Below the pieces are notes generated by a model. That model was not told where the DNA came from. It saw only the letters and a list, made by a program, of their open reading frames with translations, and did no database searches. DNA of 64,000 nt. It comes from an uncultured Pseudomonadales bacterium (lineage in GTDB: Bacteria; Pseudomonadota; Gammaproteobacteria; Pseudomonadales; Azotimanducaceae). Positions 11,748-20,294 of this stretch are shown piece by piece; position 1 is the stretch's first letter, and each line of letters starts with the position of its first letter. Both the position numbers and the translations under genes were made by a program. The stretch spans positions 2,728,001 through 2,792,000 of the forward strand of contig OY282455.1 in assembly GCA_958296195.1 (NCBI GenBank). Direction: 5' to 3'.

Positions 11748-12090
11748 GGCCACCCGGCTTGAGTTCCGGCCCACCGATACCGCAGCCCCAACTTTCGATC
11801 GCTACATCTTGTCTCAACCATCCTCATAGGCAAAAGGTGCCTTTGAGGATTGAATGCTTGGTCGGAAGGCTTGCCAAGCGGCTTACCACCAACGGAGCAA
11901 GGCCAGGCTGAACGCCCGGAAAGCCGCAACACGGCGCACTGGACGGGCTGCCAACGGCGGCGCCAAGCCCAACGCGGCGAAGCTGGCCGGCGCCAAGGCC
12001 GCCAAGGCCACATCCGACTGGAGCGCCCGGAAACTAATTGTCCCAACCCCTCCCCGACAAGGGGAACCCTTCCGCTTGGCGCACTGGCAG
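11748..12090. repeat. 343-bp direct repeat, copy 1
   Basis: Positions 11748-12090 match 12865-13207 without gaps; I count about 11 mismatches, nearly all transitions and all in the last two thirds. Each copy contains an imperfect hairpin (11822-11848 here, arms CCTCA.AGGC and GCCT.TGAGG) and then a GAGGA ribosome site and the first 79 codons of a terminase-like gene. Copies end at the same codon (after Leu-Ala-His-Trp-Gln), beyond which they diverge. The 774 bp between them hold the rest of one fragment and a small coiled-coil gene. Confidence 0.9.
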
Positions 12091-12288
12091 TTCGATTGGC
12101 TGAAAGACGCCTTCGCTCCGGGCGTCAAGGAGGCCGCGTTGTCGATAGCCAGGCGCAACGGCAAGTCCTTTCTGATTGGCGTTGTGTTGCTCGCGCACCT
12201 ATGCGGGCCCGTTGATCAGGGCGGCCTCGTGCGCGAATGCGACCTTGGGGACGAATGCCCGGAGCGGGCGCACGTCCTGGCCAACTAG
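11854..12288 (+). pseudogene. phage terminase large subunit, N-terminal remnant
   Basis: The 144-codon frame starts at ATG 11854 after a GAGGA site. After a basic Ala-Lys-rich leader it reads Gly-Glu-Pro-Phe-Arg-Leu-Ala-His-Trp-Gln-Phe-Asp-Trp-Leu, then Ala-Arg-Arg-Asn-Gly-Lys-Ser-Phe-Leu, which is the arrangement of the N-terminal ATPase of phage terminase large subunits, where the Arg-Lys/Arg-Asn-Gly-Lys-Ser stretch serves as Walker A. The frame stops about 300 residues short, before Walker B and the nuclease domain, and no other phage structural gene follows. It is read as a dead prophage remnant; family assignment is by motif only. Confidence 0.55.
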
Positions 12289-12598
12289 TCGCCGCGAGGC
12301 CCAAAACGCCTCCAAAGCGCCAAAAGCAGGGTTTTCTGTCCCCAGGGCGGGAATTTCGGCCCACTGGGAAGCCCGCGGAGCGGCCCTAATAGCCACCAGC
12401 ACTCAATCCACCTTGCTAGATGGCATGGGGCAGCGAGCTGCCCCTACCAACTCCCTTGTGGCCACCCCACCCCCAAGCCGGCGCCAACCGCTGGTGGCCC
12501 GTGCGCCGAATGGCGCACGGGAAAGGCGTTGCCGCTTGCGGCTGGCCAAGATGGGTGATAGGCTTGGCCCACCAGTTCGCCAAAACGGAGGCTGCATC
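12289..12598. other. no recognisable gene
   Basis: This 310-bp gap between the terminase remnant and the coiled-coil gene holds short overlapping frames only. I see no codon pattern, hairpin with a T-run, or RNA gene. GGAGG at 12587-12591 is the ribosome site of the next gene. Confidence 0.5.
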
Positions 12599-12841
12599 GT
12601 GGATTTTGAGGCTTGGTCGCAAACTGGCGTCATTATTGGTGCAGTGTTTTGGGCATTCATTTGGTTGCGCAGCAACCAGCGGGAACTGCGCGAAGACCTG
12701 CGCGAAGGCCAGCGGGAGCTGCGCGAAGACCTGCGGGAGCTGGCCAAAGACCACCAAGGGATAGACCGTCGGTTGGCGCGCATCGAAGGGGCGCTGATCG
12801 CGCAAGGCCTTAATTTGCCGGAGATGGAGCCGGCGGCCTAA
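12599..12841 (+). CDS. small one-TM coiled-coil protein
   Basis: An 80-residue protein with one N-terminal TM helix (residues about 8-22, Gly-Val-Ile-Ile-Gly-Ala-Val-Phe-Trp-Ala-Phe) followed by a charged amphipathic coil in which Arg-Glu-Leu-Arg-Glu-Asp-Leu-Arg-Glu occurs twice in tandem, then Asp-Arg-Arg-Leu-Ala-Arg-Ile-Glu-Gly and a short acidic tail. Small anchored coiled-coil proteins of this build are common and uncharacterised in marine proteobacteria. The GTG start at 12599 is set by a GGAGG site 7 bp upstream; no ATG in frame fits. It lies between the two 343-bp repeats, so it may have arrived with them. Confidence 0.6.
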   Translation: MDFEAWSQTGVIIGAVFWAFIWLRSNQRELREDLREGQRELREDLRELAKDHQGIDRRLARIEGALIAQGLNLPEMEPAA

Positions 12842-12864
12842 ACGGGGAACGGAGAGGGCCAATG

Positions 12865-13207
12865 GGCCACCCGGCTTGAGTTCCGGCCCACCGATACCGC
12901 AGCCCCAACTTTCGATCGCTACATCTTGTCTCAACCATCCTCATAGGCAAAAGGTGCCTTTGAGGATTGAATGCTTGGTCGGAAGGTTTGCCAAGCGGCT
13001 TGCCACCAACGGAACAAGGTTAGGCTGAACGCCAGGAAAGCCGCAGCGTGGCGCACTGGACGGGTTGCCAACGGCGGCGCCAAGCCCAACGCGGCGAAGC
13101 TGGCCGGCGCCAAGGCCGCCAAGGCCACATCCGACTGGAGCGCCCGGAAACTAGTTGTCCCAACCCCTCCCCGACAAGGGGAACCCTTCCGCTTGGCGCA
13201 CTGGCAG
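12865..13207. repeat. 343-bp direct repeat, copy 2
   Basis: Second, about 97 percent identical, copy of the block at 11748-12090, including the hairpin at 12939-12965 and the start of the terminase-like frame. It abuts the upstream region of murB. The first 118 bp are identical between copies, suggesting a recent duplication or gene conversion. Confidence 0.9.
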
Positions 13208-13267
13208 AACGCAGGGAGTCCCGTCCGTTCATTAGACCCATGTTGCCGTCGATCTTCCCGTGGTTGA
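12971..13267 (+). pseudogene. second, shorter copy of the terminase N-terminus
   Basis: This 98-codon frame repeats the basic leader and the Gly-Glu-Pro-Phe-Arg-Leu-Ala-His-Trp-Gln phrase of the gene at 11854, then leaves the repeat and runs into unrelated sequence before any Walker A residue. It cannot encode a functional ATPase. Confidence 0.5.
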
Positions 13268-13334
13268 AATTGCTGGCGCCAAGGCCAACTTGGATGCGCC
13301 GCCAAGCCTAAGGTTGCGTAGTATAGGGCGCGGG

Positions 13335-14351
13335 ATGAAGCCCTCCTCGCAGTCTCCGGCTTGGACGCCGGTACACAACGCTCTTGGCGTGCCCTGCGCC
13401 GCACGGTGCCGGCGTTTCGTTCGCTCCGAACAGGAGCTGATCGAGGCCTTGTCCCGTTGGCCGGACGCGCTGGTGGTGGGCCAGTGCAGCAACCTCGTTT
13501 TGCCCAAGCGGTTGGAATGCCCCCTTTTGGTGGCGGCTTGGCGCGGCTTGCGGTTGGTTCGGGAGGGTGCGGACGCGCTGCTGACCGCCGCCGCCGGGGA
13601 AAGCTGGCATGCCTTGGTTCGCTACAGCTTGGGCCAAGGGCTTGGCGGTTTGGAGAACCTGGCGCTGATTCCAGGGAGCGTCGGCGCCGCGCCCATTCAG
13701 AACATCGGCGCCTACGGAGTGGAGCTGGCCGAGCGCCTGACCGAAGTGCGGGTGTTTGACCGGCAGGACGCCCGCATCCGTGCCCTGGTGCCCTCAGCCT
13801 GCGGGTTCGGCTATCGAACTAGCCTCTTCAAGGTGCAGCCGGGCCGCTATGCGGTGCTGGGGCTTACCCTGCGCTTGGGCGCCGGCAACCCCTTGGTGCT
13901 CGACTACCCGGACATCAAGCGGGAGCTGGCCCGTGCCGGGCACGGCGAACCCAGCCGGCGTCAGGTTGCTGAAGCGGTGATGCGCGTTCGTCGCCGCAAG
14001 CTGCCGGACCCCAAGGTCTGGGGCAACGTTGGCAGCTTCTTCAAGAATCCGGTCGTCTCCAAAGACGCAGCAAGGCGCTTGGCGCAAAGTCATCCCAGCT
14101 TGGTGGCCCATCCCACCGCCGGTGGCGCCAAGCTGTCGGCGGCGCAATTGATCGATCTGTGCGGGTGGAAAGGGCGGCGGCAGGGCAAGGTGGGCGTTTG
14201 GCGCCGCCAACCCCTGGTGCTGGTCAACCACGGGGGCGGGGCAGGGGAGGACTTCCTAGCCCTTGCGGAGCGCATTCGCCAGTCCGTCATGGAGCGTTTC
14301 GGCGTGTACTTGGCGTTGGAGCCCACCGCCGTCAGTCCCCAGACTCCTTGA
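13335..14351 (+). CDS. murB: UDP-N-acetylenolpyruvoylglucosamine reductase
   Basis: A 338-residue flavoprotein that reduces UDP-GlcNAc-enolpyruvate to UDP-MurNAc, a cytoplasmic step of peptidoglycan synthesis. It has the type I MurB layout: FAD-binding N-terminal domain, [20 protein letters not shown], Cys-Gly-Phe-Gly-Tyr-Arg, and [10 protein letters not shown] with the catalytic Ser. The usual Gly-x-Gly-Ser-Asn turn near residue 50 reads Gly-Gln-Cys-Ser-Asn. ATG 13335 follows GGGCGCGGG and matches the family start; the frame is open to 13260. The last 20 bp overlap the convergent rne gene. Confidence 0.95.
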   Translation: MKPSSQSPAWTPVHNALGVPCAARCRRFVRSEQELIEALSRWPDALVVGQCSNLVLPKRLECPLLVAAWRGLRLVREGADALLTAAAGESWHALVRYSLGQGLGGLENLALIPGSVGAAPIQNIGAYGVELAERLTEVRVFDRQDARIRALVPSACGFGYRTSLFKVQPGRYAVLGLTLRLGAGNPLVLDYPDIKRELARAGHGEPSRRQVAEAVMRVRRRKLPDPKVWGNVGSFFKNPVVSKDAARRLAQSHPSLVAHPTAGGAKLSAAQLIDLCGWKGRRQGKVGVWRRQPLVLVNHGGGAGEDFLALAERIRQSVMERFGVYLALEPTAVSPQTP

Positions 14352-16863
14352 CTTCCGCTTCCTGCTGCCGGCGCCGGATCTCCCTAGGATCGTTCCAAGC
14401 CCGGCCGCCGGTTGAGTCCGCGGCATCCGGTGTCTGCACCGCCGCCCTCGGAGTCGCATCCGCTTCGCTGCCGCTTGCTTCGCTCTTGGCGGCCGGCGTA
14501 GAGGCCATGCTTGCATCCGGCGCTTCCGGCGCGGAAGTGTCCAGGAGGGGAGGCGATGGCGCCACCGCAGGGGCGGCCGGCGCTTGGCCCACTGCCTCGG
14601 CTGGCGCTGCCGGCGTCGGTTCGTCAGCACGGTCAGCGCCCGGTTTGGTGGAACGGGGGGTGCGCGAACCTCCAGGCGCTTCATTTGGACGGGCCTGCTC
14701 CGCCACTTTACTGCGGTCGCGGCGCGGCAGCCGCCGGCTCTGGGCCAAAAGCTCGTCGGAGGGCGCCCGGCTTGCCGGACTTTCGGCGCCATTTCCCGAC
14801 TCCCCCTTGCCTTGCCGTTGGTTGGCGTCGCCGGCTGATTCCGCGCTGACCTCTCCGGCCGCTGGGGCGGTTTGCCGCGACGGCTTCTCCGCCCGCTCCC
14901 GTCCTCTGCGCGATCTTTCGCTGCGCTCCTTCTTGCCGCCGTTGTCGGACTTGGCCTTTCGATCAACGCTGTGGCCCTCTTTGGGGCCGCCTTTGCGTTT
15001 TTTCACTACTACCGCTTCCCGCGACACCTTCCTGTCTTGGCGGCGGTTAGGCTTGCCGTTGTCCTTGCCGCCTCTGGCGGTGGGCTTGGCTGCCGGCTTG
15101 GCCGCGCCGCGCTTGCTCTGGCGCCGCGTCTTTTTGCCGGCGGCCTTGGCCGGCTGCGCAGCCGGCGAGGCATCGGAAAACAGGCTGGCCCACAGGCGGC
15201 GCCAGAACCCCGGCTGATTGTCGGTCGCTGTGGCCGATTTTGCCTTGGTTGGCGCCGGTGCAGTCGGCGGAACCGTCTTCACCACCGGCTCGTCCGCCGT
15301 TGCGGCTACGCTTCTGCGGGGGGAGGGGCCTTCGGCTTCGGGCGCGGCAAAGTCCGTGAGCTCGTAGCTCGGTGCGTCGAGGTCGGCGCCTTCATCGCCG
15401 TTCCGGATGCCCTGCACCTCGTACTGAGGGGTCTCCATGTTGACGTTGGGCACGATGACGATGTGGGTCTTGGTGCGCCGCTCGATGTCGATCACCTCCT
15501 GGCGCTTTTCGTTCAGCAGATAGGAGGCGATGTTGAGCGGCACGAGGGCGCGGACTCTGGCGCTGCGCTCCTTCAGCGACTCCTCTTCGACGATGCGCAG
15601 GATGGCCAACGCCAGCGACTTGGTGTCCTGAATGCGGCCTTGGCCGCTGCATCGCGGGCAAATCTCCGTGGTGAGCTCCTCCAGGGACGGGCGCAGGCGC
15701 TGCCGCGACATCTGCATCAGCCCGAACTGGGAGATGCGGCCTATCTGCACTCGGGCGCGGTCCTGGCGCAGGGCGCTGCGCATCCTGTCCTCCACCGCCC
15801 GCTGGTTCTCCACGCTCGACATGTCGATGAAGTCGATGACGATCAACCCGCCCACATCGCGCAGCCGCAGTTGCCGGGCCACTTCCTCCACGGCCTCCAT
15901 GTTGGTCGTCATCGCCGTCTCCTCGATGTCCGCCCCCTTGGTGGCGCGGGCCGAGTTGATGTCTATGGAGACCAGAGCCTCTGTCGGGTCGATGACGATG
16001 GCGCCGCCGGACGGCAGCTTGACGCTGCGGGTGAAGGCGCTGGCGATTTGGCGTTCGATCTGATAGCGGCTGAACAGGGGAATGGGCTCGCTGTGCAGCT
16101 TCGCTCGTTGCCGGTAGTTCGGCATCACCTGCTCAATGAATTGCTGGGCCTCGTCAAGGGCTTCCTGCCGGTCAACGATGAGCTCTCCCACGTCCTTGCT
16201 GAGGTAATCGCGAATGGCGCGCAGAATGAGGCTGTTCTCCGCATAGAGCAGCTTGGGCGCGGTCTCCACCTCTCCGGCCGCCTGAATCGCCTGCCACAGG
16301 TTCAGCAGGTAGTCCAGATCCCACTGCAGTTCCTCGGCGCTGCGGCCCACGCCGGCGGTGCGGATGATCACGCCCATGCCGGAGGGGACATTCAGTTGCG
16401 CCAAGGTCTCCCGCAGTTCGTTGCGGTCCTGCTGGGGAACTCTTCTGGACACGCCGCCGGCGCGGGGGTCCGTCGGCATCAGCACCATATAGCGGCCAGC
16501 TAGGCTGATGAAGCCGGTGAGGGCGGCGCCCTTGGTGCCGCGCTCCTCCTTCTCCACCTGCACGATGAGCTCCTGTCCCTCCTTGAGCAGTTCCTTGATG
16601 TTCTTGCGGCCGCCGTCATGAGGCTCGCTGAAGCTCTGCGGCGCGATGTCCCGCAGGGGCAGGAAGCCGCGGCGCTCGGGGCCGAAATCCACGAAGGCCG
16701 CCTCCAGGCTGGGCTCGACCCGAATGACCTTGCCCTTGTAGATGTTGCCCTGGGTCTGTTCGCGGCGGCGGTTTTCGAGGTGCAGGTCATAGAGCTTCTG
16801 GCCATCGACCAGAGCCACCCGCAGCTCTTCGGGCTGGGTGGCGTTGATTAGCATGCGTTTCAT
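14332..16863 (-). CDS. rne: ribonuclease E
   Basis: An 843-residue endoribonuclease, central to mRNA decay and rRNA/tRNA maturation and scaffold of the degradosome at the inner membrane. The N-terminal half has the S1 domain (Asn-Ile-Tyr-Lys-Gly-Lys-Val, Glu-Ala-Ala-Phe-Val-Asp-Phe-Gly), the DNase I-like catalytic region with Asp-Ile-Asn-Ser-Ala-Arg-Ala-Thr and Ile-Val-Ile-Asp-Phe-Ile-Asp-Met, and the zinc-link Cys-Pro-Arg-Cys-Ser-Gly-Gln-Gly near residue 404. From about 500 on it is disordered, rich in Lys/Arg then Ala/Pro/Glu, as in degradosome scaffolds. The start is the invariant Met-Lys-Arg-Met-Leu-Ile-Asn-Ala. AAGGA lies just upstream. The length and long tail argue for RNase E over RNase G. 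Confidence 0.96.
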   Translation of the reverse strand: MKRMLINATQPEELRVALVDGQKLYDLHLENRRREQTQGNIYKGKVIRVEPSLEAAFVDFGPERRGFLPLRDIAPQSFSEPHDGGRKNIKELLKEGQELIVQVEKEERGTKGAALTGFISLAGRYMVLMPTDPRAGGVSRRVPQQDRNELRETLAQLNVPSGMGVIIRTAGVGRSAEELQWDLDYLLNLWQAIQAAGEVETAPKLLYAENSLILRAIRDYLSKDVGELIVDRQEALDEAQQFIEQVMPNYRQRAKLHSEPIPLFSRYQIERQIASAFTRSVKLPSGGAIVIDPTEALVSIDINSARATKGADIEETAMTTNMEAVEEVARQLRLRDVGGLIVIDFIDMSSVENQRAVEDRMRSALRQDRARVQIGRISQFGLMQMSRQRLRPSLEELTTEICPRCSGQGRIQDTKSLALAILRIVEEESLKERSARVRALVPLNIASYLLNEKRQEVIDIERRTKTHIVIVPNVNMETPQYEVQGIRNGDEGADLDAPSYELTDFAAPEAEGPSPRRSVAATADEPVVKTVPPTAPAPTKAKSATATDNQPGFWRRLWASLFSDASPAAQPAKAAGKKTRRQSKRGAAKPAAKPTARGGKDNGKPNRRQDRKVSREAVVVKKRKGGPKEGHSVDRKAKSDNGGKKERSERSRRGRERAEKPSRQTAPAAGEVSAESAGDANQRQGKGESGNGAESPASRAPSDELLAQSRRLPRRDRSKVAEQARPNEAPGGSRTPRSTKPGADRADEPTPAAPAEAVGQAPAAPAVAPSPPLLDTSAPEAPDASMASTPAAKSEASGSEADATPRAAVQTPDAADSTGGRAWNDPREIRRRQQEAEVKESGD

Positions 16864-17388
16864 GGCAGGTTCCTTGGCTTAAGGCGCCTTAAGCCGGGCA
16901 AGGACCTGGGTGGATGGACAGCCACGCCGCCTTGACGGCGGCCTGAAGATTCGGCCAGAGCTGGGAGCGCGAGCGGGTTCGGGACGTCCGTGCGCAGGCC
17001 CGCGCCGTGCGGCGGCTCCCGAAAACTGCTGTTGTGCCCTAGTGCATAGCTTTGCTTGCTCTGGCCGGCTCTTGGTTTGCGTTGCTAGATGGCTGTCAGG
17101 GGCGTTCGGCCAAGGGCCGCAACGCCTTGATTCTTCCGTCCCAAGTCTTGCCTTGGCGGCAAGCGCTGGTTTCGATTCGATGTCGGTTTGTCGGTTCGTT
17201 GATCAAATTGTTCCTAGGGTGGGGCGCTCATGATTGTTTTGGCGGCACCCCACATCGGCAGGTTCAGCTAGTTTGGGCTGCGCGTTCGCGCCTAAGCCGC
17301 TGCAAAGTTCGCATCGGCAACCCCTGAACCTCCCTCACGGCGCGGCATCATAGCAGCATTGCGGATGGCCGGCAAACATTGTACGGGT
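16864..17388. other. rne leader and intergenic DNA
   Basis: This stretch upstream of rne holds no credible gene. It begins with a 20-bp perfect palindrome next to the rne ribosome site and otherwise shows short direct runs of GTTCG-like sequence near 17170-17200. In other gammaproteobacteria the rne message has a long structured leader that RNase E itself cleaves; a similar role here is inference from position. Confidence 0.45.
16876..16895. promoter_or_regulatory. 20-bp perfect palindrome in the rne leader
   Basis: GGCTTAAGGC is followed directly by its exact reverse complement, centred 22 bp upstream of the rne ATG and touching the AAGGA ribosome site (16870-16875 on the minus strand). As DNA it could be an operator; as RNA it would form a stem next to the ribosome site. 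Confidence 0.55.
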
Positions 17389-17550
17389 TCAGGGGATGCG
17401 GAACTTAGAGGGGCAGTCCTTGGTTGTTTGAAGATACTCGTCCGGGGTCTTCCAGTCGAGGGCTTGGTGAGGTCTCACGTGATTATGGAATTGCTGGTGT
17501 TCCGCCAAGGCGATGCTGGCCTCGGCGACAAGGCCGGTGACGCCGATCAT
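17389..17550 (-). pseudogene. transposase C-terminal remnant (IS3/IS481 integrase type)
   Basis: The minus-strand frame ends Phe-His-Asn-His-Val-Arg-Pro-His-Gln-Ala-Leu-Asp-Trp-Lys-Thr-Pro-Asp-Glu-Tyr, the conserved tail of rve-type integrase transposases (Tyr-Asn-x-x-Arg-Pro-His-x-Ala-Leu-x-x-x-Thr-Pro). Only about 50 codons remain; no catalytic DDE residues or inverted repeats are visible. Confidence 0.7.
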
Positions 17551-17606
17551 GCTACAACCTCCGCCGCAGGCTTTGATGCTCTCAATTTTGCGCCGAGGAG
17601 AAAGTC

Positions 17607-18570
17607 ATAGTTAAGCCGATACTGATTATCTTGTTGGCGGTTGCGGCCTTCGCTGCCCTCTCCGCCCCAACCACCTTTGCCGCCACGCCGTATTGAACTT
17701 GCGATCCTTCGCAGGGGCGCATCCGCCAAGTGCGATGCACCTTTTTCTATGACGAGGACAGCGTCCCTTCCGTGAACAGGGGGATCATCCACGGCTTCCT
17801 GCACCCACCTTACTACCCGCCCCCTGATTTGGGCGTCGCAATGGTCTCCAGCCAATGCAGTGAGGCCGGTGGCGACTGGTGACGGCCGGGCCCTGGTTTG
17901 GTGGATGTGAGCGCCGAGGGGCTGATCTTCAACTACACCACCGTCGCCGATACGCCTTCGCGTTTTCTCGTGGCTTTGACGGCGCTAGTGACCGGCGCAG
18001 GGCGCTCCCGACCTCGTAGTGCAGGGGACGCCGTGAGCGACAGAACGCTTGCCCCCGGCCAGTCCTTCAATTTTAGGGCGGCTGTCTTCAAGGATGATGG
18101 AGGTGCCGTCGGTGGGGACGCGGCTGCGACCACACTATGCTGCTACCTCTCCGAAGACCCTACTTTGAACCCTCTAAGCCCACCATCCTCTAAGCGCGCC
18201 GTCCAGCGGCGTTGATGAGGTGGTTGGCAGGGACGCGGTAAGGGCCATTAACTGGAATTCCGCCTTCACGGACGAGGACATGACCTCCCGAGAGGACATT
18301 CAATTGACCGCACCGGCCACGGTGGGCGAGGATTACTACTACTACGCCTGTGTCGCCCCCGTGCCCGGCGAAACAGGCGCTAGCCTTATGAACAACTGTT
18401 CGGCAACGACCGCGGAGGACGCAGTGGGGATGCTTGTGGGCGACGAACCCGATCTGGCCGCCGAAGGGTCGTCGGTCAGCGACGACATTCTGGGGCCTGG
18501 GCAGTCCTGCAACCGTTATTGTGCAAGGTGGCAGGCGCCGTCGCTGGACAGTGAAGGGCCTGTTTCATGA
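17607..18570 (+). pseudogene. decayed secreted CARDB-type repeat protein
   Basis: Broken reading frames run on the plus strand. After AGGAGA at 17597 comes a signal-peptide-like stretch without a normal start codon (the codons are ATA GTT), ending Phe-Ala-Ala-Thr-Pro-Tyr, then an in-frame TGA at 17694 and a further 61 codons to TGA 17880. Downstream, in shifted frames, occur Val-Ser-Asp-Arg-Thr-Leu-Ala-Pro-Gly-Gln-Ser-Phe, Leu-Thr-Ala-Pro-Ala-Thr-Val-Gly-Glu-Asp-Tyr-Tyr-Tyr-Tyr-Ala-Cys-Val, and again Val-Ser-Asp-Asp-Ile-Leu-Gly-Pro-Gly-Gln-Ser, which is the repeating pattern of CARDB-like adhesion domains. At least three frameshifts or stops interrupt it. It ends at the rluC start. Confidence 0.65.
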
Positions 18571-19538
18571 GCGGTTCAGTCCGCCGCGTTGAGGCGGAGA
18601 ATTCGGGCCAGCGCATCGACAATTTCCTGGTGCGCGTTCTCAAGCCCCTGCCCAAGGCCCGCATCTACCGCATGCTGCGCCGCGGCGAAGTGCGGGTGAA
18701 CGGCGGCCGCATCAAACCACACTACCGGGTGCAGGCCGGCGATGAGCTGCGGCTGCCGCCGGTTTGGCGGGTGCGGCCGCCGGCCGAGGCGGGCCGAGGG
18801 GGCGCGGCGTCCGCGCCGGCCGGCAAGGGCCTGATCGCCTTGCTGGGGCGGCGCACCCTGTTTGAGGACGAGGGCCTGCTGGTCATCGACAAGCCCTCCG
18901 GCGCCGCCGTGCATGGCGGCAGCGGCATTCGCTTTGGCGTCATTGAGGCCCTGCGCAGCGGGCGCGGAGACCGCTTCCTGGAGTTGGCCCACCGCTTGGA
19001 CCGAGACACCTCCGGCTGCCTGATGATCGCCAAGTCCCGCGCCGCCTTGGGCGAATTGCAGCAAATGCAGCGCTCGAAGCGCTTGGCGAAGTCTTATCAG
19101 TTGCTTGTGTCAGGACGCTGGCCGAAGAGCCGCAACCTAGTGGAGCTGCCCCTGCACCGCTATGTCACCGCGGCGGGGGAGCGGCGGGTGCGGGTGGCGG
19201 CGGACGGCAAGCCGGCCCGCACCGGCTTCAGCCTTTTGCACTCCTGCGCCGCTGGTTCGTGGCTAAGGGCTAGGCTGCACACCGGGCGCACCCATCAGAT
19301 TCGCGTCCACGCCGCCGCCACCGGCCATCCGTTGCTAGGTGAGGACAAATACGAGACGCCGGCGTCCTTGGCTTGTTCCACAGCGGCGCGGGTGCCTCGG
19401 CTGTGCCTGCACGCCGACAGCATTCGCCTGCCGTGGCGGGGTGCGGAGTTGCGCCTGGAAGCGCCCTTGCCGCCGTTGTTTGCGGAGGTTTGGCGGCGCT
19501 TGGAGGATGGTCTTCCAGAGCCGGCTCGCCCCGATTGA
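18567..19538 (+). CDS. rluC: 23S rRNA pseudouridine synthase RluC
   Basis: A 323-residue RluA-family enzyme that makes pseudouridines in 23S rRNA. It has an N-terminal S4 RNA-binding domain (Arg-Ile-Tyr-Arg-Met-Leu-Arg-Arg-Gly-Glu-Val-Arg-Val-Asn) and the catalytic motif His-Arg-Leu-Asp-Arg-Asp-Thr-Ser-Gly with Asp145 as nucleophile, then Leu-x-Thr-Gly-Arg-Thr-His-Gln-Ile-Arg-Val-His. The assignment to RluC rather than RluD rests on the S4 type and the position divergent from rne and beside yceF, exactly as in E. coli. The start overlaps the end of the upstream pseudogene frame by 4 bp. Confidence 0.93.
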   Translation: MSGSVRRVEAENSGQRIDNFLVRVLKPLPKARIYRMLRRGEVRVNGGRIKPHYRVQAGDELRLPPVWRVRPPAEAGRGGAASAPAGKGLIALLGRRTLFEDEGLLVIDKPSGAAVHGGSGIRFGVIEALRSGRGDRFLELAHRLDRDTSGCLMIAKSRAALGELQQMQRSKRLAKSYQLLVSGRWPKSRNLVELPLHRYVTAAGERRVRVAADGKPARTGFSLLHSCAAGSWLRARLHTGRTHQIRVHAAATGHPLLGEDKYETPASLACSTAARVPRLCLHADSIRLPWRGAELRLEAPLPPLFAEVWRRLEDGLPEPARPD

Positions 19539-19587
19539 GGGGATCGATGCCGAGCGGGACGGGGTGCTTGGCGGCGCGGAATGCGCC

Positions 19588-20196
19588 TCAGCCGAGGGGG
19601 TTCAAGCCAACCCGCCGCAGCATGGCGCAGAGACGAATCAACGGCAGGCCGACCAAGGCGCTGGGGTCCGTGCTCTCAACGCGCTGAAGTAGGCTGGCGC
19701 CCAGCCCCTCGGAACGAAAGGCGCCGCAGCAGTCGAACGGCTGGTCCTGTTCGACGTAGCGCTCTATCTCGGCGGCGCTGAGGTTTCTGAACTGCACAAG
19801 GGTTGTCTCGGTGGCCAGTTGCTCGGCACCGGCGCCGCTGCCGCCGCCAACCCATTCACGAACGCATAGGCTGGTTAGAAAGTACACTTCCCGCCCGGAC
19901 AGCTCCGCCAATTGGGCGACGGCCTTGGCTCGGCCGCCGGGCTTGCCGAGGATGCGCTCCCCCTCTGGTCCGGCAACCACGGCCACTTGGTCGGAGGCCA
20001 CAACCACTCCTTCGCCTAAACGCGCCCCCACCTTGGCCGCCTTGGCCGCGGCCAGCCGCTCCACCAGCGCCGCCGCGGCTTCCCCCGGTCGCGGGGATTC
20101 GTCAATGTCCGGGCTAACAACCCTGAAGGGCAGGCCGAGCCGCCGCAGCAGCTCCTGGCGGTAGCGGGAGGACGAGGCGAGGATCAATTCCGGCAT
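19588..20196 (-). CDS. yceF: Maf/YceF nucleotide pyrophosphatase (7-methyl-GTP type)
   Basis: A 202-residue Maf-family protein; this subgroup hydrolyses m7GTP and similar non-canonical nucleotides. The N-terminal Leu-Ile-Leu-Ala-Ser-Ser-Ser-Arg-Tyr-Arg-Gln-Glu-Leu-Leu-Arg-Arg-Leu is diagnostic, followed by Asp-Ile-Asp-Glu-Ser, Ala-Ser-Asp-Gln-Val and Gly-Lys-Pro. The start at ATG 20196 fits the family; the long upstream extension is antisense to yceD and was discarded. It is divergent from yceD, sharing a 98-bp intergenic region, the same layout as E. coli. Confidence 0.92.
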   Translation of the reverse strand: MPELILASSSRYRQELLRRLGLPFRVVSPDIDESPRPGEAAAALVERLAAAKAAKVGARLGEGVVVASDQVAVVAGPEGERILGKPGGRAKAVAQLAELSGREVYFLTSLCVREWVGGGSGAGAEQLATETTLVQFRNLSAAEIERYVEQDQPFDCCGAFRSEGLGASLLQRVESTDPSALVGLPLIRLCAMLRRVGLNPLG

Positions 20197-20216
20197 GGAC
20201 GCACGGCCGCGGACTT

Positions 20217-20253
20217 GGCGTCGCCGCAAGCATACCTTTACAGCGGCGACGCC
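20217..20253. promoter_or_regulatory. 11-bp perfect inverted repeat over the yceD promoter
   Basis: GGCGTCGCCGC at 20217-20227 is repeated as its exact reverse complement at 20243-20253, with 15 bp between. The -35 box of the yceD-rpmF-fab promoter sits at the end of the loop and the right arm fills most of the spacer, the position of a repressor operator. The shared intergenic region means it could act on yceF too. Confidence 0.5.
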
Positions 20254-20265
20254 GATACCTATGAT
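20237..20265 (+). promoter_or_regulatory. sigma-70-type promoter of the yceD-rpmF-fabD operon
   Basis: TTTACA (20237-20242), 17 bp, TATGAT (20260-20265): five of six matches in each box with optimal spacing, 30 bp before the yceD start. Confidence 0.65.
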
Positions 20266-20294
20266 GCGCGACCGAAACGGATGCGGCCATCGCG

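Noticed and set aside
12660-12760. CRISPR-like or tandem repeat array
   Set aside because: The repeats are coding repeats of a coiled coil, without unique spacers.
11748-13207. Active insertion sequence bounded by the 343-bp repeats
   Set aside because: No transposase frame and no short terminal inverted repeats at the block edges.
11854-13267. Complete prophage
   Set aside because: Only two copies of a terminase N-terminus; no capsid, portal, integrase or lysis gene within the window.
14872-16503. 543-codon plus-strand frame opposite rne
   Set aside because: Mirrors the rne codon pattern and has no motif; RNase E on the other strand is certain.
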